Origin: Alcanivorax sp.
GTDB taxonomy: Bacteria > Pseudomonadota > Gammaproteobacteria > Pseudomonadales > Alcanivoracaceae
Assembly (NCBI RefSeq): GCF_002733835.1
Contig: NZ_NVWY01000041.1
Span: forward strand, 1-39,514
DNA length: 39,514 bases
Reading direction: 5' to 3'
The position numbers and the translations under genes are program-made. A model generated the notes under the pieces. That model ran no database searches and had not been told where the DNA came from. It was given only the letters and a program-made list of their open reading frames with translations. This document shows, piece by piece, positions 1 to 8,795 of the stretch (position 1 is its first letter; each line of letters begins with the position of its first letter).

Positions 1-2436
1 GCGACGATCTGGCAACAACTGCTGGGCCGTGAAACCGTCAGCCGCGATGATAATTTCTTTGCGCTGGGCGGCGATTCCATTCTTGCCTTGCAGGTGGTCA
101 GCCGCGCCCGCCAGCAGGGTCTGGCGTTAACGCCTAAGGATCTGTTCGAGCAGCCGGTGTTGAAAGCGCTGGCGGTGCAGGTAGTGAGTGCCCAGGCGTC
201 GGTGATTTCTCAACAGCCCTTGCAGGGCGCGCTACCCCTGCTGCCCATTCAGCAGCATTTCTTTTCCCTGAATCCGCCCAGCCCCAGTCACTGGAATCAG
301 CACCTGTGGCTGGCGCTGGATGCTCCCATGGAGCGGCCGGCGCTGGAGGCGACGCTTCAGGCCTTGTATCAACAGCACGACGCCCTGCGATTGCAATTTA
401 CCCGTGAGCAGAACGGCTGGACGCAAACCTGTTTGCCGGCGGACGCGCCGAGCCATGAATTATTGTGGTGGCGGCAGGCGACGGATGATGCGGCGGTATC
501 CGCATTGTGTGAACAGGCCCAGCAAAGCCTGAACATTGAAGCAGGGGAACTGTTCCGTGTGCTTTATGTGCAAACGCCGCAGCAGCCGGATCGATTGTTG
601 CTGGTGATTCATCACCTGGCGGTGGACGGGGTGTCCTGGCGTATTCTGCTGGACGATTTGCTCGGTGCCTATGGGCAGGCACTGGCGGGCCAGGCGATAA
701 CCTTGCCGGAGCGTACCCACAATCTGGGTGACTGGCATCAGGCATTGCTTCAATGGTTGCAGAACAACGGCGATGAGCGCTTGCCGTTCTGGCTGGCCCA
801 GCAACCGGACAAGGCTTCGGCTGCCTTGCCTGCGTACGCCGAAAAGCAAAGTGCCATCTTGTCGCTGGACAAGGCGGATACCCGCCGGCTGCTACAGGAT
901 GCGCCAACCAAGCTGGGGGTTAGCGTGCCGGCACTCTTGCTGACTGCGCTCTCCCGCACCTTGAAGCCCTCATCTGTAGGAGCGGCGCTCGAGCCGCGAA
1001 CCCGCTCGCGAGAAAAGTCTCTGGATGCGATTCGCGGCTCGAGCGCCGCTTCTACAGGGAATTCGCCCCTGGTTATCAATCTGGAAGGGCACGGCCGTGA
1101 AACCCGCCTGGCGCCGGGCATGGACCTGAGTCGGACGCTGGGCTGGTTTACCAGCCTGTATCCGGTATCGCTGCCGTTCTCCGACGACCCGCGCCAGAAC
1201 CTGTTTGCGGTATCGCAACAATTACAGCAAACCGAACCGGATGGCGGCGTGGGCTATGGCGTTTTGCGCTTTCTTGCTGACACCCCATTGAATAACAGTC
1301 CCGATGCGCCGGTTACGTTCAACTACCTGGGGCAGTACCACTACGATGCCTTGGTTCAGGGCTTTACGCCGTTGCGCGGTGGTGGCTCTGCCCAGGCGGG
1401 CGACAATCCCATGGCCTCGCCCCTGGCGATTAACGGTCAGGTGGTCGGCGGGCAACTGGAGCTGGTCTGGGATTTTGCCTCCAGTGTGTATGACGAGCAG
1501 CAGATTGCGCATTGGTGTGGCCGTTACCGTCAGGCCTTGCAGGCATTGTTGGCTCTGGCGGATGCGCCCCGTGAAGCCTGTGCCGATCCGGCACTGGTGA
1601 CGCACCTGAACCGGACCGGGGATCTACCTGTGCTGTGGTGCCCGCATCCGGTGACGGGGCGCACCACCGGTTACCAGGCCCTGGCCGCCAGCCTGGAAGG
1701 GCAGTGGCAAGTACGGGGCCTGCAATCGCGCAGTTTCCTGGAGCCTGGCTGGTTTGATCCGTCACTGAATGAAATGGCCGAACGCTATTACCGCACGGTG
1801 CGCCAGCAGCAGCCGGAAGGCCCTTACTACCTGCTGGGCTGGTCACTGGGGGGCGCCTTGTCCATGGAGCTGGCTCACCGGCTGGAGCAGGCTGGCGAAA
1901 CCGTGGCCTTTGTGGGGTTGCTGGATACCTATGTGCCGGGCCACGAAGTGGCGGAAGACCAGTGGTCATCGCCGCAGGCGCAGCAGATGTTACGTGAACA
2001 CCTGGGCATGCTGCTGACCTCGGCGTCGCCGATGGCGCTGGATGATTGCATTGCGCGCCTGCGTGACAGCCAACCGGCGCAATGGCCGCAGAATTTTGCG
2101 CAATGGCTGGCCACGCAAGCTATTGAGCCGGCGGTGGCCGACAGTGCTGCGCAGTTATTGCATGCCTGGGCGGTGGAGCAACATTTGCGGGATTTATGTT
2201 GGGGTTATCAGCTGCCAACGTTGCAAACCCCGGTACACAGTTGGTGGGCCAGTGAGCCGGCGGGCCGTGGCCAGGCTCTTGAGAACGGGCTGGCCACGTG
2301 GGTTGATTTCGCCCACAGCGACACCGTGCCGGCGGATCATTTGACGATTGTGCGTGAGGCCACCTTTTTACAGAGCCTGCCGGCCCGGCTTGGGCAGAGC
2401 AAAGCTCAGCAGCCATTGACTGAAATGCCCGGCTAA
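1..2436 (+). CDS. Non-ribosomal peptide synthetase, C-terminal part (PCP-E-TE), 5' truncated by window
   Basis: The frame is open from base 1, so the gene begins upstream; 811 residues are visible. A peptidyl carrier domain comes first, with the phosphopantetheine serine in GGDSI (Ser26, bases 76-78). An epimerization-type condensation domain follows (about residues 75-520), showing HHLAVDG at about 204, EGHGRE and FNYLGQY. A type I thioesterase ends the protein, with nucleophile motif GWSLGG (Ser615, bases 1843-1845). The last module should therefore convert its amino acid to the D form and then release the peptide by hydrolysis or cyclization. Adjacent receptor, hydroxylase and acyltransferase genes make a hydroxamate siderophore the likely product; an amphibactin-type compound is an inference. 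Residues about 322-355 are an extra stretch encoded by a REP hairpin. The adenylation domain is outside the window, so the substrate cannot be read. Confidence 0.93.
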   Translation, partial: ATIWQQLLGRETVSRDDNFFALGGDSILALQVVSRARQQGLALTPKDLFEQPVLKALAVQVVSAQASVISQQPLQGALPLLPIQQHFFSLNPPSPSHWNQHLWLALDAPMERPALEATLQALYQQHDALRLQFTREQNGWTQTCLPADAPSHELLWWRQATDDAAVSALCEQAQQSLNIEAGELFRVLYVQTPQQPDRLLLVIHHLAVDGVSWRILLDDLLGAYGQALAGQAITLPERTHNLGDWHQALLQWLQNNGDERLPFWLAQQPDKASAALPAYAEKQSAILSLDKADTRRLLQDAPTKLGVSVPALLLTALSRTLKPSSVGAALEPRTRSREKSLDAIRGSSAASTGNSPLVINLEGHGRETRLAPGMDLSRTLGWFTSLYPVSLPFSDDPRQNLFAVSQQLQQTEPDGGVGYGVLRFLADTPLNNSPDAPVTFNYLGQYHYDALVQGFTPLRGGGSAQAGDNPMASPLAINGQVVGGQLELVWDFASSVYDEQQIAHWCGRYRQALQALLALADAPREACADPALVTHLNRTGDLPVLWCPHPVTGRTTGYQALAASLEGQWQVRGLQSRSFLEPGWFDPSLNEMAERYYRTVRQQQPEGPYYLLGWSLGGALSMELAHRLEQAGETVAFVGLLDTYVPGHEVAEDQWSSPQAQQMLREHLGMLLTSASPMALDDCIARLRDSQPAQWPQNFAQWLATQAIEPAVADSAAQLLHAWAVEQHLRDLCWGYQLPTLQTPVHSWWASEPAGRGQALENGLATWVDFAHSDTVPADHLTIVREATFLQSLPARLGQSKAQQPLTEMPG
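974..1057. repeat. REPIN-like inverted REP pair inside the NRPS gene
   Basis: Two 27-bp arms (974-1000 and 1031-1057) are inverted copies matching at 26 of 27 positions, separated by 30 bp. Each arm begins CTGTAG(G/A)AGCGGCG and contains its own short GC-rich palindrome (GCGGC...GCCGC), the layout of GTAG-type REP sequences mobilized by RAYT transposases. The 84 bp equal 28 codons and keep the reading frame open. No second copy was found in the window. Confidence 0.85.
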
Positions 2437-2475
2437 TCACTTTTTTTGTGCACTAGTCGTAAGGTTTGCAATCTG

Positions 2476-2504
2476 TATAATGCAGTTGCGAATCATTCCT
2501 ATTA
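2476..2504 (+). promoter_or_regulatory. Putative -10 box and Fur-box-like operator of the siderophore receptor
   Basis: A perfect TATAAT lies at 2476-2481 with no convincing -35. It is followed directly by TTGCGAATCATTCCTATTA (2486-2504). The AATCATT core matches one half of the Fur consensus, while the other half is poor (about 10 of 19 positions overall). The position, between a promoter and the start of a ferric-siderophore receptor, fits iron repression. Confidence 0.5.
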
Positions 2505-2536
2505 CTGTAATTTTTACGATTGTTAGGAGAACGACC

Positions 2537-4774
2537 ATGGGGAATCGGACCGAGAGCGGGCTGATCCGGGGGCTTAAGTGGGGCCGCAATCCGTTGGCGC
2601 TGGCGGTAGCCGCGGCACTGGCGGCGTCACCCGTCTGGGCAGACGAGCAGCAGGACGCTGATGAATTGCAGACTATCGAGGTGAATGCCGAGCAGTCAGA
2701 TGACGTGTACGGCGGGGACGACTTTGGCTATGTGGGCCAGCGAAGCCTCACTGCCACCAAGACGGATACGCCGGTGAAAGAAACGCCGCGTGCCGTTTCT
2801 ATTGTTACCCGCGAGCAGATGGATGATCGCGCCTCGGTCAGCATCGCCGATGCCCTGCAGTACACGCCCAGTATTCAGGCGAACTTTTACGGCGAAGATA
2901 ACAAGCAAGACTGGTTTGTTATTCGCGGTTTCAAACAGGCCAATAACGGTTTGTACCGTGATGGGACCCGGGTTTATTCCTATGGCTTTTACAGCTGGCA
3001 GCTGGATCCTTTTGCCCAGGAACGTGTAGAAATTATGCGTGGCCCGGCTTCCGTTTTGTATGGACAAACTCCTCCGGGCGGCGTGATTAACGTTATCAGC
3101 AAGCGCCCTCAGGATTATTCCTTTGGTTCCGTGACTGCAGAATATGGCAGCTATGATCGCAAACAGCTGTCGGTGGATGTGGGCGGTGCCCCGTCGGAAG
3201 ATGTGTCCTGGCGGGTTGTCGCGCTTGGCCGTGAAAACGGCACCCAGGTTGATGATCTGGAAGCCGAGCGCACCATGCTGGCACCGTCCTTGAAGCTGGG
3301 CCTGGGTGACCGGACCGAGCTGACATTGCTGGCGTCCTATCAGAAAGATGATTCCGATCCTTACCTGCAGTTCCTCCCCTCCAGCGGTACGATTTCGCCG
3401 AACCCCAATGGCAAAATCGACGATGGTGTTGCCATCGGTAATCTGGATTACGAGCAGTTTGAACGTACCCAGGTGTCTTTCGGTTATCAGCTGGACCATG
3501 CGTTCAATGATTCGACCACTTTCCAGCAAAGTGCTCGTTATCAGCAAATCGATGTGGATCTGAAGCAGATGTACTCCCTGGGCTATCTGCCGGGCAGTGG
3601 TGATTCACAGGTGATTCGTGGGCTTAGCGATGAAGATGGCGATGCCTACGGCGTTAACCTGGATAACCGTTTGATTCATACGTGGTCGATCAACAATGTG
3701 GAGCATACGTTGTTGGCCGGCATTGATTACCAAAGCTTGCACATCGACGGTAAGAGCTTTGGCAACCCGCTGATGGGCTACGAAGCGGCGCCGGGTATCT
3801 TCGCGCCGGCGACGCTGAATCCTTTTGATCCGCAGTACCGAAACGCGGATGAGTTGACCCCCGTTTCCTGTAATTTCGCCACCTTTGTGTGTACAGAGGT
3901 GACCAGACGTCAGCGAACCACCATTGATGCTTATCAGGTCGGTGGCTATCTCCAGGACCAAATGAAGTTCGACAACAATCTGGTGCTGACTGTAGGTGCC
4001 CGTTTTGATCGGGCCAGTAGCGATATCGAGAATAAATCCACCGGCGTTGAGCAGAATATCGACAACGACAAGTGGACAGCCAATGCCGGCCTGGCCTGGT
4101 TGCTCAATGACAACCTGACTGCGTATACCAGCTACTCGCAGTTCTTCCAGCCGATTCTGCAACTGGACCAGAATGGCGACGCGGCCAAGCCGCAAGAGGG
4201 CGATCAGATCGAAGTGGGTATGAAGTTCCAGCCGGAAGGTATTGATGGTTACTTCAATGCGGCGGTATTCAAAATTACTCAGGAGAATCTGGCCTCCGGT
4301 CAAACCGGTACACCCGCGTTCCAGCAAATCGGAGAAGTGGAAAGTGAAGGCATCGAGCTGGAAGCTGTTGCCAATATCACCCCGAGCTTTAGCCTGCTGG
4401 CCAACGCTACCTGGATGGATCCGGAAATCGTTTCCGATAGCACACCGGCTGAAGAAGGTAATCGTCCGGTGAATATCGCGGATACCCTGTATTCGGCCTG
4501 GGCCAAGTACACCTTCCTGGGTGGCCCCTTGAACGGCTTCGCCATTGGTTCCGGTGTGCGTTATGTCAGTGATACCTACGGTGATAACACCGAGACCCTG
4601 AAAGTGCCGTCCTACACGGTCTGGGATGCCACTGTCAGCTACCGCTACAAGGACTTCAAGTTCCAGGTGGCGGCCAAGAACCTGGAAGACAAGCAGTACG
4701 TTGCGACCTGTGACTACTACTGCTGGTACGGCGACCGTCGCAATGTTATCGGCAGCGTGACCTATGCCTGGTAA
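2537..4774 (+). CDS. TonB-dependent ferric-siderophore receptor
   Basis: This is an outer-membrane 22-stranded barrel with a plug, importing a ferric siderophore with energy from TonB-ExbBD; 745 residues. The chosen ATG has a good site (AGGAG at 2525-2529, 7 bases upstream). An in-frame ATG at 2480 overlaps the promoter and is rejected. The N terminus is a signal peptide ending near SPVWA-DE. The plug follows, with TPRAVSIVTREQM, ADALQYTPS, VIRGF and VEIMRGPASVLYGQTPPGG, typical of the hydroxamate receptor family (FhuA, FoxA, FpvA). The C terminus ends in aromatic Trp (SVTYAW), as barrel proteins do. It sits between the synthetase and tailoring genes, and the next gene starts 11 bases before its stop. 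The ligand is presumably the siderophore made by this locus. Confidence 0.93.
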   Translation: MGNRTESGLIRGLKWGRNPLALAVAAALAASPVWADEQQDADELQTIEVNAEQSDDVYGGDDFGYVGQRSLTATKTDTPVKETPRAVSIVTREQMDDRASVSIADALQYTPSIQANFYGEDNKQDWFVIRGFKQANNGLYRDGTRVYSYGFYSWQLDPFAQERVEIMRGPASVLYGQTPPGGVINVISKRPQDYSFGSVTAEYGSYDRKQLSVDVGGAPSEDVSWRVVALGRENGTQVDDLEAERTMLAPSLKLGLGDRTELTLLASYQKDDSDPYLQFLPSSGTISPNPNGKIDDGVAIGNLDYEQFERTQVSFGYQLDHAFNDSTTFQQSARYQQIDVDLKQMYSLGYLPGSGDSQVIRGLSDEDGDAYGVNLDNRLIHTWSINNVEHTLLAGIDYQSLHIDGKSFGNPLMGYEAAPGIFAPATLNPFDPQYRNADELTPVSCNFATFVCTEVTRRQRTTIDAYQVGGYLQDQMKFDNNLVLTVGARFDRASSDIENKSTGVEQNIDNDKWTANAGLAWLLNDNLTAYTSYSQFFQPILQLDQNGDAAKPQEGDQIEVGMKFQPEGIDGYFNAAVFKITQENLASGQTGTPAFQQIGEVESEGIELEAVANITPSFSLLANATWMDPEIVSDSTPAEEGNRPVNIADTLYSAWAKYTFLGGPLNGFAIGSGVRYVSDTYGDNTETLKVPSYTVWDATVSYRYKDFKFQVAAKNLEDKQYVATCDYYCWYGDRRNVIGSVTYAW

Positions 4775-5750
4775 GAGTCTTCACCGATCCATTCCGCTGC
4801 CCACCGGGCAGCGGCTGGATGTGTTTGAACAGGCACTGGCACCGCAGTGGCGGTGCCAGTGGGACGACCAGGATCTGCTTAGGGTGGAACTGACCGACGG
4901 CATCGCCCGTGTGGAGCAGCATTGTCAGGAACCGACGCAGCTTCTGCGTGCTGCCTGGGCGTTCTTTGTCTCGCAGCCGGATATGGAAGCCCTGCAGTTT
5001 GAGAGTGGTTTTAACGCTGCGTTCATGATTCAGGAAGAAAATCAGACAGCACGGCTGGAACGCGACATGTTCTGGCAGCTGCCCGGTGACTGGTTAAGCC
5101 AGGGCGATGCCTTGCCGTACCCGGTCACCATGATCATGGATGAATCCGGCCGGCGTCACCCACGACGCCGCGCCAAGCCGGCGGGGGAAGTGTACCGCCG
5201 TTTTGATACCGGTATTCAGGCGTGGGTGTCTCTGCGCACGCTGGATATTGAGGAAGACCTGCACCGTTTCATGCGCTGGCAGAACAGCGAGCGTGTGGCT
5301 GCCTTCTGGGAACAGAGCGGCACCCTGGAAGAGCATCGCGCTTACCTGGAGAGCCAGGCGAAAGAATCGCGAGTGCTTAACCTGATCGGTTGCATAGATG
5401 ATGAGCCCTTCGCCTACTTTGAGGCGTATTGGGCCAAGGAAGATCGCATCGCACCCTATTACGATGCACAGGATTTTGATCGCGGGATTCACATGCTGGT
5501 GGGCGAAGACCATCACCGTGGCCCGCACAAGGTAAAGGCATGGCTGAATGCGCTCTGCCATTACCTGTTTCTCGATGATTGTCGTACCACAAGGATTGTG
5601 TCCGAGCCACGCTCGGATAACGACAGGATGATTCAACACCTTCAAGCCAGGCGATTTGCCAAGCCAAAGGAGTTTGATTTTCCGCACAAGCGCGCAGCCC
5701 TGATGGTGCTGCATCGTGATGCGTTTTTTGAGCGTTGCGAGCTGAGCTGA
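4764..5750 (+). CDS. IucB/AlcB-type siderophore N-hydroxy acyltransferase (GNAT fold)
   Basis: Predicted to transfer an acyl group, probably acetyl from acetyl-CoA, to the hydroxylated side-chain nitrogen of ornithine or lysine, making the iron-binding hydroxamate; 328 residues, cytoplasmic. The C-terminal half (about 180-325) carries the family signature: LRTLDIEEDLHRFMRWQN, an alignable IGCIDDEPFAYFEAYW, then GIHMLVGEDHHRG and RIVSEPRSDN. The N-terminal half is a family-typical extension. Its ATG lies 11 bases inside the receptor gene, so the two are probably co-transcribed and translationally coupled. With the monooxygenase at 5904 it forms the usual two-step hydroxamate pathway. Acetyl rather than another acyl donor is inferred from family precedent. 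Confidence 0.88.
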   Translation: MPGKSLHRSIPLPTGQRLDVFEQALAPQWRCQWDDQDLLRVELTDGIARVEQHCQEPTQLLRAAWAFFVSQPDMEALQFESGFNAAFMIQEENQTARLERDMFWQLPGDWLSQGDALPYPVTMIMDESGRRHPRRRAKPAGEVYRRFDTGIQAWVSLRTLDIEEDLHRFMRWQNSERVAAFWEQSGTLEEHRAYLESQAKESRVLNLIGCIDDEPFAYFEAYWAKEDRIAPYYDAQDFDRGIHMLVGEDHHRGPHKVKAWLNALCHYLFLDDCRTTRIVSEPRSDNDRMIQHLQARRFAKPKEFDFPHKRAALMVLHRDAFFERCELS

Positions 5751-5903
5751 AAATCACGGTTCGGATTTTTTCACTCTGAACCGCCATGGCGCGCTGCCCA
5801 CCACTATCCGGTAGCAAGTGGCTGACTGTCCGAATTCTTCGGTGGTCGGTGTATGGATAACCCGGAGGTCGTTCGGTCTCCGCCACATTGAGGACATATC
5901 ACC

Positions 5904-7196
5904 ATGAGCGTTCATTCTCAGGAATACGATGTCGTTGGTATTGGGTTTGGCCCGGCGAACCTGGCCATTGCCATTGCACTGGACGAGCAGAAAGACCTGG
6001 ATGGCCTGCGTTACTGTTTCCTGGAAAAACAACCCCGCTTTGAATGGCACGGCGGCATGCTGCTAGAAGGAACTCGAATGCAGGTGTCATTTCTGAAAGA
6101 CTTGGCGACCCTGCGCAATCCCGCCAGCCGTTTCACCTTTGTTAATTATCTGCATGACAACAATCGTCTCGATTCTTTTATCAACATGGGCACGTTTTTT
6201 CCTACCCGTGTGGAATATAACGATTACATGCGCTGGTCCGCCGATCAGTTTAAAGAGCATGTTCACTATGGTCAGGAAGTGATTGCCATTGAGCCGGTGG
6301 AGCAGGGTGGCGAAGTGGAGTGGGTGCGCGTGCGTTCGCGCAATGCTGACGGTAGCGAGAAAGAGATTTTTACTCGAAACCTGGTGATCGGCATCGGTGG
6401 TTACCCGAAGATTCCGGCGGTGTTCGCCGGGAAGATGGGTGAAAACATGGTTCACTCATCGCGCTATAAACACGAATACGAGCGGTTTGCTCGCCACGAA
6501 ACGCCACGTATTGCGGTGATCGGAGCAGGCCAGAGTGCCGCTGAAATTTACCTGGATCTGATGGACCAGTACCCGGATGGCAAGATGGATCTGGTCAGCC
6601 GCAGCCGGGCCTTGCACCCGGCCGATGACAGCGCTTTTGTGAATGAAATCTTCGATCCAGCGTTCACGGATACTATCTACGCCCGGCCGGAATCCGAGCG
6701 GCAGGATTTTCTCAAACGTTTTAGCCAGACCAATTACGCGGTAGTGGACCTGGCGGAAATTGAACAGATCTACGAGCGTCTTTACCTGCAGAAAGTCACC
6801 GGCAAGATGCAGCACCGCTTCCTGTCCAACCGCGATATCGTTGGTGTGCAGAATGATGGCACCCGTGTGCTGTTGACCCTGCGCAACAAGGACACCGGCG
6901 TGGAACAGACCGAAGTCTACGACGGGGTGGTGCTGGCCACCGGTTATAACCGCAATGGCCATGAGCAGTTGCTCTCGCCCATGGCGGACTGGATGTCCGA
7001 GAAAGGCGTGGAGCGTTGTTACCGTTTGCCCATGGCATCAGGCTGCCATGCCAATGTGTTCCTGCAGGGGTGTTGTGAAGAAACTCATGGCCTCAGCGAC
7101 ACCCTGTTGTCGATCCTGGCGGTACGCTCCCAGGAAGTGGTGGATGCGTTGATAGAACGGCAGAGCCGGCCGCTCGAAACGGCCTGTGCAAGCTGA
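5904..7196 (+). CDS. L-ornithine (or L-lysine) N-monooxygenase of siderophore biosynthesis
   Basis: A flavin- and NADPH-dependent enzyme that hydroxylates the side-chain amine of ornithine (PvdA type) or lysine (IucD type) in the first step to the hydroxamate; 430 residues. The FAD-binding motif GIGFGPANL is at 13-20, the NADPH-binding motif VIGAGQSAAE near residue 205, and the C-terminal ATGYNRNGHE near 352. Length and motifs fit PvdA well. GAGGA (about 5890-5894) supports the chosen ATG. A 153-base gap separates it from the acyltransferase gene, in which I see no clear promoter or terminator. Its stop overlaps the next start by one base (TGATG). Ornithine is favoured because of the linked NRPS, but the substrate is not proven by sequence. 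Confidence 0.92.
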   Translation: MSVHSQEYDVVGIGFGPANLAIAIALDEQKDLDGLRYCFLEKQPRFEWHGGMLLEGTRMQVSFLKDLATLRNPASRFTFVNYLHDNNRLDSFINMGTFFPTRVEYNDYMRWSADQFKEHVHYGQEVIAIEPVEQGGEVEWVRVRSRNADGSEKEIFTRNLVIGIGGYPKIPAVFAGKMGENMVHSSRYKHEYERFARHETPRIAVIGAGQSAAEIYLDLMDQYPDGKMDLVSRSRALHPADDSAFVNEIFDPAFTDTIYARPESERQDFLKRFSQTNYAVVDLAEIEQIYERLYLQKVTGKMQHRFLSNRDIVGVQNDGTRVLLTLRNKDTGVEQTEVYDGVVLATGYNRNGHEQLLSPMADWMSEKGVERCYRLPMASGCHANVFLQGCCEETHGLSDTLLSILAVRSQEVVDALIERQSRPLETACAS

Positions 7197-7930
7197 TGAT
7201 TCCTGCCCTGGCCCCCTTGTTTCAAGGGGGCTTCTCTTCCTATGGCCGGCTGTTACGGTTGGCCGAGCCGAACGATACGGCCATCCCGTTAACCGATCTG
7301 TTTGATGCCGGCCGGTTACGGCAGTCGTTGCATCAATTTCGCCCTGACTTGAAGGGGGAGGACGAGCGGGCACTGCTCTCCATCTGGAGTAAATACTATT
7401 TCTTGCGGCTGTTGCCGCCGGTGCTTGCGGCCAACCTGATCCTGCAACGTGAATTACCATTGTCGGTGGAGGTGCTGGCGGTTGAGGTGGATGCGCAAGG
7501 GTTGCCCGGTGTCTTCGTGTTGCCGGATGACGGACAACAACTTGTGGCAACCGCGCACCCGCTTTCCCGATTCGAGGGAATAATGCGGGATAATTTACAA
7601 CCGGTTATCACTGCCTGGCAGCAGGCACTGGGGTTATCCACCCGGGTGCTGTGGAGTAATGCCAGCCGTTACATCCACTGGTTCACGGGGGAATTGAAAG
7701 GGGCCGGCTTGCCGGAGGTGCTCTGGGCGCCGGGGCGAGCGTTGCTTGATCAGCCCAGCTTTGAAAACGGTGACAGAAACCCCTTGTTTGGGGCCTACCA
7801 GGACAGGATGAACGCCAACACCGGCACTGTGATGACCGTGCGGCGCACCTGTTGTATTCGTTTTCGTTTGCCGGAGGCGGCGTTGTGTGAAGATTGCCCT
7901 CGGCTGTGTCGCAAGGGCATGGCAGCGTAA
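7196..7930 (+). CDS. fhuF: FhuF-family ferric-siderophore reductase
   Basis: A cytoplasmic [2Fe-2S] protein predicted to reduce ferric iron in the imported siderophore so that it is released; 244 residues. The diagnostic feature is the C-terminal cluster-binding pattern Cys-Cys-x10-Cys-x2-Cys (TCCIRFRLPEAALCEDC), in the last 30 residues as in FhuF. The central part contains the family-like SNASRYIHWF segment. The start codon overlaps the monooxygenase stop (TGATG), which implies translational coupling. The gene ends 4 bases from the convergent phosphopantetheinyl transferase gene, with no room for a conventional terminator. The rest of FhuF is poorly conserved, so the call rests mainly on the cysteine motif and the neighbourhood. 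Confidence 0.87.
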   Translation: MIPALAPLFQGGFSSYGRLLRLAEPNDTAIPLTDLFDAGRLRQSLHQFRPDLKGEDERALLSIWSKYYFLRLLPPVLAANLILQRELPLSVEVLAVEVDAQGLPGVFVLPDDGQQLVATAHPLSRFEGIMRDNLQPVITAWQQALGLSTRVLWSNASRYIHWFTGELKGAGLPEVLWAPGRALLDQPSFENGDRNPLFGAYQDRMNANTGTVMTVRRTCCIRFRLPEAALCEDCPRLCRKGMAA

Positions 7931-7934
7931 GCCG

Positions 7935-8627
7935 TTAACGGGGCAGGGCAATCCAGCTCAGCACACCTTGCTGCCGTTCGCGCCAGCGAAAAGGGATGGT
8001 GGCACCAAGCTTCCAGTCTGGCGACAGGGTTTTCAGCAGGGTCAGTGAGCGGGTCTCCCGGCGCTCCGCGTCATGGAAATAAAAGCGTTTTCCGGTGATC
8101 GGGTAGAGCGCCTTGAACAGGCTTTCCTTGGCGGAAAAAATCAGCGTGATGCGATTGGCGCGCTGAATATCCGATAACCCTTCCAGCTGTTCGCGTTCTT
8201 CGTGGGTCAGCAATTCCCGGCACAGACGGGCTGCCCGTTCTGCGCTGAGCCATTGCTCTGTGTCCAGCCCTACGGTCAGCCAATGGCGTGCATCGGCGAC
8301 CATCACTTCAGCAATACCCTGGCTGTGGGTAATGCTGCCCAGACTGCCAGCGGGCCATTGTGGTGCCCGGTCGGGTCCCAGGGCCGGGATACCCTTAATG
8401 CCCAGCATCGCCAGTGCTTCACGGGCGCACCATCGCCCCGCCAGATATTCGCTGCGGCGTTTGGCCACCGCCGTACTCAGGGAGGGCGGCAGGGGGATGT
8501 CTGCCTGGGCAAAGCTGTCGTCGCAGAGGCGCTCAGGGGCGTAGTGACAGCCCACGCGCACCAGTCCGGTGGCGAGCTCTTCGCGGTGCAGATGAGTCAG
8601 GCATGCGGGGCGATGGAATAATGACAT
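7935..8627 (-). CDS. Sfp/EntD-type 4'-phosphopantetheinyl transferase
   Basis: Transfers the phosphopantetheine arm of coenzyme A to the carrier-domain serine of peptide synthetases, activating the NRPS; about 230 residues from the ATG at 8627. A TTG at 8636 in the same frame is possible, and the ribosome site is weak for either. Seen motifs are KRRSEYLAGRWCAREAL near 57, SLGSITHSQG near 95, the Mg-binding VGLDTE (Asp122, Glu124) and FSAKESLFKALYP (164-176), the order found in EntD-like members. It converges on fhuF and is the only gene of the locus on the minus strand. It probably serves the synthetase next door, possibly also other carrier proteins. Confidence 0.92.
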   Translation of the reverse strand: MSLFHRPACLTHLHREELATGLVRVGCHYAPERLCDDSFAQADIPLPPSLSTAVAKRRSEYLAGRWCAREALAMLGIKGIPALGPDRAPQWPAGSLGSITHSQGIAEVMVADARHWLTVGLDTEQWLSAERAARLCRELLTHEEREQLEGLSDIQRANRITLIFSAKESLFKALYPITGKRFYFHDAERRETRSLTLLKTLSPDWKLGATIPFRWRERQQGVLSWIALPR

Positions 8628-8795
8628 GATCAACAAATTTCCCGGTTGCCGGTACTATATCAGAGGTGTCAGTCGGAGGCCCCGGTCGCCGCACAATTTG
8701 ATCCTCACCACAATGCCACAGCTGCTACACTAGGCATGCGCTGGCCGTGCGTTGTCAGTGTTTCCTTGCCACCTTTCTTTGCACAGGCTGCTCCC

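Noticed and set aside
398..1605. Long minus-strand frames inside the NRPS gene
   Set aside because: They are shadows in GC-rich coding DNA; the plus frame has all the domain motifs.
2480..2536. Earlier ATG start for the TonB receptor at 2480
   Set aside because: It overlaps the TATAAT box and would put 19 residues before the signal peptide. The ATG at 2537 has a good ribosome site.
8646..8795. 50-residue N-terminal extension of DbpA
   Set aside because: Homologues start at the position of the GTG at 8796, and the extension has no recognisable pattern.
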